Shown one piece after another: positions 57,384-64,000 of a stretch of DNA of 64,000 bases. The stretch is from Rhodobacterales bacterium (GTDB lineage: Bacteria; Pseudomonadota; Alphaproteobacteria; Rhodobacterales; Rhodobacteraceae): the NCBI GenBank assembly GCA_002748265.1, contig PDRY01000012.1, forward strand, positions 1 through 64,000. The letters run 5' to 3'. Position numbers and translations under genes: made by a program. Under the pieces are notes generated by a model that saw only the letters and a program-made list of their open reading frames with translations, was not told the DNA's origin and did no database searches. The number at the start of each line of letters is the position of its first letter. Positions within the stretch are counted from its first letter, which is position 1.

Positions 57384-59717
57384 ATGCCGTCTTTCTCGTC
57401 CACGCTGGAGCAAGCGATCCACGCGGCCCTCGCCTATGCGAATGGCCACCGTCACGAACTCGCCACGCTCGAACATCTCCTTCTCGCCCTCATCGAAGAA
57501 CCCGACGCCGCGCGGGTGATGAAGGCGTGCTCTGTCGATCTGGACCGCCTGCGCCAGGATCTCGAAGACTACATTGAGGACGATCTGTCCTCGCTGGTCA
57601 CGGATGTGGAAGGCTCCGAAGCCGTGCCCACCGCCGCGTTCCAGCGGGTGATCCAGCGGGCCGCGATCCATGTGCAATCCTCCGGCCGCACCGAAGTGAC
57701 CGGCGCGAATGTGCTGGTTGCGATCTTTGCCGAACGCGAAAGCAACGCGGCCTATTTCCTTCAGGAACAGGACATGACCCGCTATGACGCGGTGAACTTC
57801 ATTGCCCATGGTGTCGCCAAGGATCCCGCCTTTGGCGAAGCACGCCCGGTGACCGGCGCCGACGATCCCGAAGAGCCGCAGATGACCCAGGAACCCGGCG
57901 AGGTCGAAAAAGGCGAAAGCGCGCTTGCGAAATACTGCGTCGATCTGAACGAAAAGGCCCGCCAGGGCGATGTCGATCCCCTGATCGGTCGCGCCGCCGA
58001 GGTGGAACGCTGCATCCAGGTGCTCTGCCGCCGCCGCAAGAACAACCCGCTGCTGGTGGGCGATCCCGGCGTGGGCAAGACCGCCATCGCCGAAGGGCTC
58101 GCCAAGAAGATCGTGGAAGGCCAGACGCCCGAGGTGCTTGCCGGCTCGACGATCTTCTCGCTCGACATGGGCGCGCTGCTGGCCGGCACGCGCTATCGCG
58201 GCGATTTCGAAGAACGGCTCAAGGCCGTCGTGACGGAGCTGGAAAAGCACCCCGATGCGGTGCTGTTCATTGATGAAATCCACACCGTGATCGGCGCCGG
58301 GGCGACCTCGGGCGGGGCCATGGATGCCTCCAACCTTCTCAAGCCCGCGCTTCAGGGCGGCAAGCTGCGCTGCATGGGCTCCACGACCTACAAGGAATTC
58401 CGCCAGCACTTCGAGAAAGACCGCGCCCTGTCACGCCGGTTCCAGAAGATTGACGTGGTCGAACCTTCGGTCGAAGATTCGGTGAAGATCCTCAAAGGGC
58501 TCAAGCCGTATTTCGAAGAACACCATTCGGTGAAATACACCTCCGACGCGATCAAAACCGCGGTGGAGCTGTCCGCCCGTTACATCAACGACCGCAAACT
58601 GCCCGACAAGGCCATCGACGTGATCGACGAAGCCGGGGCGGCGCAGCACCTCGTTGCCGCCTCCAAGCGGCGCAAGAGCATCGGCACGAAAGAGATCGAA
58701 GAGGTCGTGGCCAAGATCGCCCGTATCCCTCCGAAAAACGTGTCGAAAGACGATGCCGAGGTGCTCAAGGATCTGGAAACCTCGCTCAAGCGGGTGGTGT
58801 TCGGCCAGGACCCGGCGATCGAGGCGCTCTCCTCCGCGATCAAGCTGTCGCGCGCCGGGCTGCGTGAGCCCGAAAAGCCCATCGGCAACTATCTCTTCGC
58901 GGGGCCCACCGGGGTCGGCAAGACCGAAGTGGCCAAGCAGCTCGCCGATACCCTCGGGGTGGAGCTGCTGCGCTTTGACATGTCCGAATACATGGAAAAG
59001 CACGCGGTGAGCCGCCTGATCGGTGCGCCTCCGGGCTATGTCGGTTTTGACCAGGGCGGGCTGCTGACCGATGGCGTCGACCAGCACCCGCATTGCGTCC
59101 TGCTGCTGGACGAGATCGAAAAAGCCCACCCCGATGTCTACAACATCCTGCTTCAGGTGATGGATCACGGGCAGCTCACCGATCACAACGGCCGCACGGT
59201 GGATTTCCGCAATGTCGTGCTGATCATGACCTCGAACGCGGGCGCCTCCGAACTGGCGAAAGCCGCCGTGGGCTTTGGCCGCGACCGGCGCGAGGGCGAA
59301 GACACCGCCGCGATTGAGCGGATGTTCACCCCCGAATTCCGCAACCGCCTGGATGCGGTGATCTCCTTCGGGCCGCTCCCGAAAGAAGTGATCTTGCAGG
59401 TGGTCGAGAAATTCGTGCTGCAGCTCGAAGCGCAGCTTCTGGATCGCGGCGTGACCATCGAACTGACCACGCCCGCCGCCGAATGGCTGGCCGACAAGGG
59501 CTATGATGACAAGATGGGCGCGCGCCCTCTGGGCCGCGTCATCCAGGAGCACATCAAAAAGCCCCTCGCGGAAGAGCTTCTCTTTGGCAAGCTCGCCAAG
59601 GGCGGCAACGTCAAGGTGGCGGTCAAGGATGGCAACCTCGATCTGCGGATCGAGCCGCCCGAAAAACGCCGCATCACCGGCTCGGGGGACAAGCCCCCGC
59701 TGCTGACGGCAGACTGA
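57384..59717 (+). CDS. clpA: ATP-dependent Clp protease ATP-binding subunit ClpA
   Basis: A 777-residue AAA+ unfoldase that feeds substrates into ClpP. The Clp N-domain spans about residues 1-140 with a flexible linker after it; D1 has GDPGVGKTA and D2 has GPTGVGKTE, with the intervening region and DEIEKAHPDVYN of ClpA/ClpB D2. Its length without a long middle coiled coil argues against ClpB. The adaptor clpS is not immediately upstream. The ATG follows AGGAG. A strong terminator ends the gene. Confidence 0.96.
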   Translation: MPSFSSTLEQAIHAALAYANGHRHELATLEHLLLALIEEPDAARVMKACSVDLDRLRQDLEDYIEDDLSSLVTDVEGSEAVPTAAFQRVIQRAAIHVQSSGRTEVTGANVLVAIFAERESNAAYFLQEQDMTRYDAVNFIAHGVAKDPAFGEARPVTGADDPEEPQMTQEPGEVEKGESALAKYCVDLNEKARQGDVDPLIGRAAEVERCIQVLCRRRKNNPLLVGDPGVGKTAIAEGLAKKIVEGQTPEVLAGSTIFSLDMGALLAGTRYRGDFEERLKAVVTELEKHPDAVLFIDEIHTVIGAGATSGGAMDASNLLKPALQGGKLRCMGSTTYKEFRQHFEKDRALSRRFQKIDVVEPSVEDSVKILKGLKPYFEEHHSVKYTSDAIKTAVELSARYINDRKLPDKAIDVIDEAGAAQHLVAASKRRKSIGTKEIEEVVAKIARIPPKNVSKDDAEVLKDLETSLKRVVFGQDPAIEALSSAIKLSRAGLREPEKPIGNYLFAGPTGVGKTEVAKQLADTLGVELLRFDMSEYMEKHAVSRLIGAPPGYVGFDQGGLLTDGVDQHPHCVLLLDEIEKAHPDVYNILLQVMDHGQLTDHNGRTVDFRNVVLIMTSNAGASELAKAAVGFGRDRREGEDTAAIERMFTPEFRNRLDAVISFGPLPKEVILQVVEKFVLQLEAQLLDRGVTIELTTPAAEWLADKGYDDKMGARPLGRVIQEHIKKPLAEELLFGKLAKGGNVKVAVKDGNLDLRIEPPEKRRITGSGDKPPLLTAD

Positions 59718-59723
59718 CCCAGA

Positions 59724-59753
59724 ACGCCCCGGCCTCACCGCCGGGGCGTTTTC
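59724..59753 (+). terminator. Rho-independent terminator of clpA
   Basis: ACGCCCCGGC (59724-59733) pairs with GCCGGGGCGT (59740-59749) around a six-base loop, followed by Ts. It lies six bases after the stop. Confidence 0.9.
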
Positions 59754-59764
59754 GTTATGGCCAC

Positions 59765-59791
59765 GAAAAAGGGCGCCCGTCAGGCGCCCTT
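59765..59791 (-). terminator. Rho-independent terminator of the complex I subunit gene
   Basis: AAGGGCGCC (59769-59777) pairs with GGCGCCCTT (59783-59791); on the minus strand the hairpin runs into five Ts at 59770-59766. It lies 33 bases after the stop. Confidence 0.88.
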
Positions 59792-59824
59792 GTCATGTTG
59801 TGGAGTCGTGCGGTGAAGGAACGC

Positions 59825-60136
59825 TCAGTGCGTCCAGGCCTTGCGGCGCGAATAGGCGAAATTGTCGCCATAGCCGCCCTGACGGATGTTCGGCTTGCGG
59901 CGCGTGGGCTCAACGGCGATCACCTCGATGCCGTGCTCACGGGCGTAGTCCTCTGCCGCCGCGCGGGTCTCAAAGCGCAGCTTCACCTGGCGATGCATAT
60001 CGCTCGATCCGGTCCAGCCCATCAGCGGATCGACAACCTTCTCCCCGTCCGGCTCGAAATCCAGAACCCAGCCATGGGTTTTGGCCATGCCGGACGACAT
60101 GGCGGTCTTTGCGGGGCTGTAAAGGCGTGCGCGCAT
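59825..60136 (-). CDS. ETC complex I subunit (NDUFS4-like)
   Basis: A 103-residue protein of the ETC_C1_NDUFA4 / NDUFS4 family, an accessory subunit of respiratory complex I in mitochondria and alphaproteobacteria. MRARLYSPAKTAMSSGMAKTHGWVLDFEP, here cut, is the conserved start, followed by DPLMGWTGSSDMHRQVKL. It acts on the matrix (cytosolic) face of complex I. The main nuo genes are not in this window, which is usual. A terminator follows. Confidence 0.92.
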   Translation of the reverse strand: MRARLYSPAKTAMSSGMAKTHGWVLDFEPDGEKVVDPLMGWTGSSDMHRQVKLRFETRAAAEDYAREHGIEVIAVEPTRRKPNIRQGGYGDNFAYSRRKAWTH

Positions 60137-60218
60137 TGCTCGAAACCTCTTTGATGTTCACCGCTTTCCTACCCCGCCGCCTGTCGCGGGGCAAGATCGC
60201 CCCTGCCCTCTTGCACAA

Positions 60219-60233
60219 GAACAAAATAAGATC
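60219..60233 (+). promoter_or_regulatory. Possible LexA (SOS) box of uvrB
   Basis: GAAC, seven bases, GATC: one mismatch to the alphaproteobacterial SOS box GAAC-N7-GAAC. It ends 25 bases before the uvrB start. A perfect palindrome AAGAT-C-ATCTT (60228-60238) overlaps it and could be a different site. Confidence 0.5.
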
Positions 60234-60258
60234 ATCTTAACAGGCGAAGGAGACCCCC

Positions 60259-62430
60259 ATGGCCCATGTCCATTCCGATCAGATGCCCGTGCGCAACGCC
60301 GCCGAAATCCGCGCCCGCAAGAAGCTCGAAGGCGGCAAACGATTCGTGATGGAGACGGAGTTCTCCGCCGCCGGGGATCAGCCCACCGCCATCGCCGAGC
60401 TGTCGCAAGCCGTGCGCGACGGGGAACGCGATCAGGTCCTGCTGGGCGCGACCGGCACCGGCAAGACCTTCACCATGGCCAAGGTGATCGAAGAAACCCA
60501 GCGTCCGGCGATCATCCTCGCCCCGAACAAGACGCTGGCCGCGCAGCTCTACGGAGAGATGAAGGGCTTCTTCCCCGAGAATGCCGTGGAATATTTCGTC
60601 AGCTACTATGACTACTACCAGCCCGAAGCCTATGTGCCGCGCTCGGACACCTATATCGAAAAAGAAAGCCAGATTAACGAACAGATCGACCGGATGCGCC
60701 ACTCCGCGACCCGCGCGCTGCTGGAGCGGGACGACGTCATCATCGTGGCCTCTGTGTCCTGCATCTACGGCATCGGCAGCGTGGAAACCTACGGCGCGAT
60801 GACCCAGGATCTGAAGGCCGGGGAAACCTATGACCAGCGCGCCGTGATCGCGGATCTGGTCGCCCAGCAATATCGCCGCAACGATCAGGCGTTCCAGCGC
60901 GGCTGCTTCCGGGTGCGGGGCGATTCGCTGGAAATCTTTCCCGCCCACCTCGAAGACCGCGCCTGGAAGCTGTCCTTCTTTGGCGAAGAGCTGGAAAGCA
61001 TCACGGAATTCGACCCGCTCACCGGGGCCAAGACCGGCGCCATGGATCACATCCGGGTCTACGCCAATTCGCACTACGTCACCCCCAAGCCGACCATGCA
61101 GCAGGCGATGCAGTCGATCCGCAAGGAACTGCGCCAGCGGCTCGACCAGCTCGTCGCGGATGGCAAGCTGCTAGAGGCCCAGCGGCTGGAACAGCGCACC
61201 AATTTCGATCTTGAGATGCTCGAAGCCACCGGCGTGTGCAACGGGATCGAAAACTACTCGCGCTACCTCACTGGCCGCGCGCCGGGTGAGCCGCCCCCGA
61301 CCCTCTTCGAATTCATCCCCGACAACGCCATCGTCTTTGCCGATGAATCCCACGTCTCGGTCCCCCAGATCGGCGCCATGTATCGGGGCGACTACCGGCG
61401 CAAATTCACCCTCGCGGAGCACGGCTTCCGCCTGCCCTCCTGCATGGATAACCGCCCGCTCAAATTCGAAGAATGGGACGCGATGCGCCCCCAATCCGTG
61501 TTCGTCTCGGCTACCCCCGCCGCGTGGGAACTGGAGCAAACCGGCGGCGTCTTTACCGAACAGGTGATCCGCCCCACCGGGCTGCTGGATCCCCAGATCG
61601 AAATCCGCCCCGTGGACACGCAGGTCGATGACCTTCTGGACGAGATCCGCCGCGTGGCCGATCTGGGCCAGAGGGTGCTGGCCACGGTCCTGACCAAACG
61701 GATGGCCGAGGATTTGACGGAATACCTCCACGAGCAAGGCATTCGTGTGCGGTATATGCATTCCGACATCGACACGATCGAACGGATCGAGATTCTGCGC
61801 GATCTGCGCCTGGGCGCGTTCGACGTTCTGGTTGGCATCAACCTCCTGCGCGAAGGGCTCGACATCCCCGAATGCGGGCTGGTCGCCATTCTGGACGCGG
61901 ACAAGGAAGGCTTCCTGCGCTCGGAAACCTCGCTGATCCAGACCATCGGCCGGGCTGCGCGCAACGCCGAGGGCACCGTCATCATGTATGCCGACAAGGT
62001 CACCGGCTCCATGCAGCGCGCGATTGACGAAACCGAACGCCGCCGGGCCAAGCAGATGGCCTATAACGAAGAGCACGGGATCACACCCGCCACGGTCAAG
62101 AAGAACGTCGAAGACGTGCTCGCCGGGCTCTATCAGGGCGACACCGACATGTCCCGCGTCACCGCCACGATTGAGGCGCCCTCGGGATCGAACTTCCAGG
62201 CCGTGCTGGAAGGCCTGCGCGAGGACATGCGCAAGGCCGCCGAGAACCTCGAATTCGAAGAGGCCGCCCGCCTGCGCGACGAGATCAAGCGCCTGGAGCA
62301 GGTCGATCTGGCCGTGGCCGACGACCCCTTCGCGCGCCAACAGGCGATCGAGGCCGCCAGCTCCGCCAGTGGCCGCTCCACCGCCGGGCGCCCCGGCCAA
62401 CGCGGCGGGGTCAAGAAACGGCGGCACTGA
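60259..62430 (+). CDS. uvrB: UvrABC system protein B
   Basis: A 723-residue DEAD-like ATPase that verifies damage in nucleotide excision repair with UvrA and UvrC. Walker A is GATGTGKT (about residue 65), the beta-hairpin is [15 protein letters not shown], and helicase motifs V-VI include [11 protein letters not shown] and TIGRAARN. The C-terminal UVR domain ([20 protein letters not shown]) contacts UvrC. AAGGAG precedes the ATG. A near-match LexA box is upstream. Confidence 0.97.
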   Translation: MAHVHSDQMPVRNAAEIRARKKLEGGKRFVMETEFSAAGDQPTAIAELSQAVRDGERDQVLLGATGTGKTFTMAKVIEETQRPAIILAPNKTLAAQLYGEMKGFFPENAVEYFVSYYDYYQPEAYVPRSDTYIEKESQINEQIDRMRHSATRALLERDDVIIVASVSCIYGIGSVETYGAMTQDLKAGETYDQRAVIADLVAQQYRRNDQAFQRGCFRVRGDSLEIFPAHLEDRAWKLSFFGEELESITEFDPLTGAKTGAMDHIRVYANSHYVTPKPTMQQAMQSIRKELRQRLDQLVADGKLLEAQRLEQRTNFDLEMLEATGVCNGIENYSRYLTGRAPGEPPPTLFEFIPDNAIVFADESHVSVPQIGAMYRGDYRRKFTLAEHGFRLPSCMDNRPLKFEEWDAMRPQSVFVSATPAAWELEQTGGVFTEQVIRPTGLLDPQIEIRPVDTQVDDLLDEIRRVADLGQRVLATVLTKRMAEDLTEYLHEQGIRVRYMHSDIDTIERIEILRDLRLGAFDVLVGINLLREGLDIPECGLVAILDADKEGFLRSETSLIQTIGRAARNAEGTVIMYADKVTGSMQRAIDETERRRAKQMAYNEEHGITPATVKKNVEDVLAGLYQGDTDMSRVTATIEAPSGSNFQAVLEGLREDMRKAAENLEFEEAARLRDEIKRLEQVDLAVADDPFARQQAIEAASSASGRSTAGRPGQRGGVKKRRH

Positions 62431-62435
62431 CGGCG

Positions 62436-62466
62436 GCGGCCCATCAGTCACCAGATGATGGGCCGC
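62436..62466 (+). terminator. Hairpin after uvrB
   Basis: GCGGCCCATCA (62436-62446) pairs perfectly with TGATGGGCCGC (62456-62466), 11 bp with a nine-base loop, five bases after the stop. No T-tract follows. Confidence 0.6.
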
Positions 62467-62485
62467 TCAGCCCCTGTCGCAGGCC

Positions 62486-62551
62486 TTGAAAAACCGGCGC
62501 TCAATAAGCGCAGTATAATAGTTGACTCTTTTAGTTGGGTTCTTTCATAAC
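62486..62551 (+). promoter_or_regulatory. AT-rich promoter region of the DUF4198 gene
   Basis: This is the most AT-rich intergenic stretch of the window. It holds TATAAT at 62514-62519, and a second candidate of TTGACT (62522-62527) with CATAAC (62546-62551) 18 bases later. Imperfect direct repeats starting AGTTG (62520, 62533) and a short hairpin (GCGCT/AGCGC near 62498-62511) suggest regulation. Which promoter is used is unknown. Confidence 0.45.
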
Positions 62552-62591
62552 TCATCATGCGCGTCTGAGCGCTAAGATATGGAGCACTGTT

Positions 62592-63317
62592 ATGACCCTT
62601 CGAAATGCCGTTTTTCGCGGCCTGCTTGCGGCCACTTTCCTTGCAGCCCCTCTGGCTGCAAACGCGCATGATAGCTATTTTGAGAAGCGCTTTGGCGACT
62701 GGGCGCTCGTCAATGGCCACGCCGGAGGTTCCGACGACAGCTACGAGCCCGAAAGCGTGGCGAATGCGGCCGCCCATGGCGCCGATGGATCGAGCGTCGA
62801 GATCGAAACCGTCGCCAAGATGGACTACACGGCCTTCGTCCCGGCCGAAGACGCTGCCGTGATCACCGCCACTTTCCTGTCCGGCTTCTGGACGAAGGAT
62901 AGCGATGGCAACTGGCACAACAAACCGAAATCCGAAGTGGAAAACGCGGAACGCTCCGGCGAATACGAGCGCTACGCCATCGCCATCGTGGGCGACGCGG
63001 AGACCTTCGCTCCGTTCGACCTGCCCCTGGAGATCGTCCCCTCCGCAAACCCGACGCACATGGAACCGGGTGATAAGCTCACCGTGACCGTGCTGGCCGA
63101 TGGCAGCCCGCTGGAAGGCGTCGAAGTCGGCTCCGCATATCCGGGGATTGAGCCCGTCAAAACCGCGGCGGACGGCACCGCAGAGGTGGAGCTTCAGGTG
63201 GGGCACAACATTCTTGTGGTCTCCCACAGCGTGCCTCACTCCGATCAGACCCAGGCCGACCGGCTGAACCACAAGGCCTCGCTCTCCTTCGTGTCTCATG
63301 ACGACCACGGCCACTAA
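62592..63317 (+). CDS. DUF4198 domain periplasmic protein
   Basis: A 241-residue exported protein with a Sec signal (MTLRNAVFRGLLAATFLAAP then LAANAHDSYF; cleavage after ANA). The mature protein fits DUF4198, with a beta-rich Ig-like C-terminal half (TVTVLADGSPLEGVEV) and a histidine-rich end (HDDHGH). Members accompany Ni/Co ECF transporters or TonB systems and probably handle a metal in the periplasm. No transporter gene adjoins it here. Start at 62592 matches the signal peptide. Confidence 0.85.
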   Translation: MTLRNAVFRGLLAATFLAAPLAANAHDSYFEKRFGDWALVNGHAGGSDDSYEPESVANAAAHGADGSSVEIETVAKMDYTAFVPAEDAAVITATFLSGFWTKDSDGNWHNKPKSEVENAERSGEYERYAIAIVGDAETFAPFDLPLEIVPSANPTHMEPGDKLTVTVLADGSPLEGVEVGSAYPGIEPVKTAADGTAEVELQVGHNILVVSHSVPHSDQTQADRLNHKASLSFVSHDDHGH

Positions 63318-63505
63318 GGCCGATCATGCCACCAAAGGCGCGATCTGGCTCCCGTGAACGGGTCGCAGCCAAAGACATACAGCCAGCCCGCATATCTTAA
63401 CGCATGCCCGCGTCCGAGCCCGCCCCAACCGGCGGGCTCATTCATACGGCGCACAGGCAGGGAAGCGCCCTCCAGAGGCAGGTGACTGGCCTCCCATCGC
63501 GGCAA
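63314..63505 (-). CDS. Doubtful small ORF
   Basis: A 63-codon minus-strand frame with a TTG start, rich in Trp and Gly (for example GWLYVFGCDPFTGARSRLWW). It lacks a ribosome binding site, uses rare codons (TTA, AGA) and contains a strong hairpin, so it is probably not a gene. Its stop overlaps the DUF4198 stop. Listed because the frame is otherwise unexplained in this 205-base gap. Confidence 0.2.
   Translation of the reverse strand: MPRWEASHLPLEGASLPVRRMNEPAGWGGLGRGHALRYAGWLYVFGCDPFTGARSRLWWHDRP
63416..63439. other. Hairpin downstream of the DUF4198 gene
   Basis: GAGCCCGCC (63416-63424) pairs perfectly with GGCGGGCTC (63431-63439) around a six-base loop. It is about 100 bases past the stop and has no T-tract; a possible terminator in the gap before the tRNA gene. 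Confidence 0.45.
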
Positions 63506-63522
63506 TCGGAACGGATGATATC

Positions 63523-63599
63523 TGGCGACCCCTGAAGGACTCGAACCCTCAACCTGGCGATTAGAAGTCGCCTGCTCTATCCAGTTGAGCTAAGGGGCC
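63523..63599 (-). tRNA. tRNA-Arg(TCT)
   Basis: A complete 77-base tRNA on the minus strand. The anticodon arm is GGCGA-CTTCTAA-TCGCC, so the anticodon is TCT, reading AGA. The T-arm has GGTTCGAGTCC, and the acceptor stem closes with an encoded CCA at 63525-63523. No integrase or attachment-site repeat is next to it. Confidence 0.97.
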
Positions 63600-63645
63600 A
63601 ACCAGAGCCTTCCCTACCGCGCACAGGCGGCTTTGAAAACCGGTT

Positions 63646-64000
63646 TCAGCCGATCCCGTGGCTGCGGTCGTAAAGGTTCGCCTCGGGCTCCACATGGGCG
63701 GCCAGCGCCTTTTTCTTGGGCTTGAGACACTCCATCAGCAGTGGGTGACACTCGGCCGTGTCGCTCGAATGCTCCGCGCCGCAATCGCCGCCGGGACAGG
63801 CGGACAGAACGGCGATCAGGTCGATCTCTGCCAGCAGGTCGATGTGATCCCCGGCCCGCGCCGGGCTGGCCTTCATGAAATACTGCCCGGTATCGGCGGT
63901 GAACCCCGTGCACATGAACACGTTCAGCACGTCATGCACATGCATCTCGGCCTCGCTCAGCGACAGGTCGGCGAACTCCGCCAGAGCGCGGGTCAGGTTC
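63646..64000 (-). CDS. DUF1989 (urea carboxylase-associated) protein, C-terminal part (cut by window edge)
   Basis: The frame is open to the window edge, so only the last 117 residues are seen. HDVLNVFMCTGFTADTGQYF and DLLAEIDLIAVLSACPGGDC are the hallmark of the DUF1989 family, associated with urea carboxylase systems and aminomethyltransferase-type genes. The CPGGDCG cysteine region may bind a metal. An internal Met at 63945 is not the start, since the conserved sequence continues upstream (LTRALAEFADLSLSEAE). Confidence 0.85.
   Translation of the reverse strand, partial: NLTRALAEFADLSLSEAEMHVHDVLNVFMCTGFTADTGQYFMKASPARAGDHIDLLAEIDLIAVLSACPGGDCGAEHSSDTAECHPLLMECLKPKKKALAAHVEPEANLYDRSHGIG

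Noticed and set aside
63523-63599. tRNA-Arg as an integration site for a genomic island
   Set aside because: No integrase, direct repeat or foreign-looking genes lie next to it within the window.

Overview
The window is a high-GC alphaproteobacterial chromosome segment, most likely from the Rhodobacteraceae (roseobacter group). The pointers are a GcrA cell-cycle regulator, an F1-only ATP synthase operon (atpHAGDC without the F0 genes), the gene order rpmH-rnpA-yidD ... yidC-MOSC-engB-argB, a mitochondrial-type complex I accessory subunit, and a CIRCE-controlled groESL operon. These are inferences from gene content; no database was searched. I see no prophage, insertion sequence, integrase island or CRISPR array.

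Layout. 1-9.1 kb: a FAD oxidoreductase/TVP38 pair, an ACT protein, then rpmH-rnpA-yidD, ttcA, an EAL phosphodiesterase, yidC, a MOSC protein, engB and argB. 9.1-15.3 kb: a PaaI thioesterase, groESL (promoter, CIRCE and terminator all visible), an unknown 80-residue protein, a ZIP-like transporter, a di-heme cytochrome c peroxidase and a family II pyrophosphatase. 15.3-29.4 kb: a large acyl-CoA catabolic region. It has a plus-strand operon (FadJ-type enzyme and two acyl-CoA dehydrogenases) converging on an eight-gene minus-strand operon (SDR, MaoC, SDR, thiolase, nitronate monooxygenase, acyl-CoA dehydrogenase, APH-fold kinase, IclR regulator), plus a MaoC/SDR pair and tesB. 29.5-38 kb: priA, a transaldolase, a racemase, DUF484-xerC, argD-argF and an orphan ABC permease. 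38-49 kb: gcrA, a repeat-containing membrane protein, a lytic transglycosylase, rimO, ppk2, ribF, a YcgN-like protein, a threonine aldolase, a hydrolase/HCCA-isomerase pair, prs and an H-type lectin protein. 49-60 kb: atpHAGDC, a glycosyltransferase, a methyltransferase, gloB, clpA and a complex I subunit. 60-64 kb: uvrB, a DUF4198 protein, tRNA-Arg(TCT) and a partial DUF1989 gene.

The most interesting part is the acyl-CoA region. Its two converging operons both carry tandem 15-bp palindrome-like boxes with the same 20-bp centre spacing, and the last gene of the minus operon encodes an IclR-family regulator. This looks like one small self-contained regulon. The kinase and acyl-CoA dehydrogenase that overlap in this operon match the domain pair fused in eukaryotic ACAD10/ACAD11 and the LvaA/LvaC pair of levulinate catabolism, so a 4-hydroxyacyl-CoA route is a reasonable hypothesis. 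A nearby SDR has lost its catalytic Tyr and Lys.

Other regulatory signals are a terminator-like hairpin inside the start of rnpA, an FNR-type palindrome before ppk2, a near-match to the alphaproteobacterial SOS box before uvrB, and an inverted repeat covering the ribosome binding site of the pyrophosphatase gene. Most of the remaining window is ordinary core genome.
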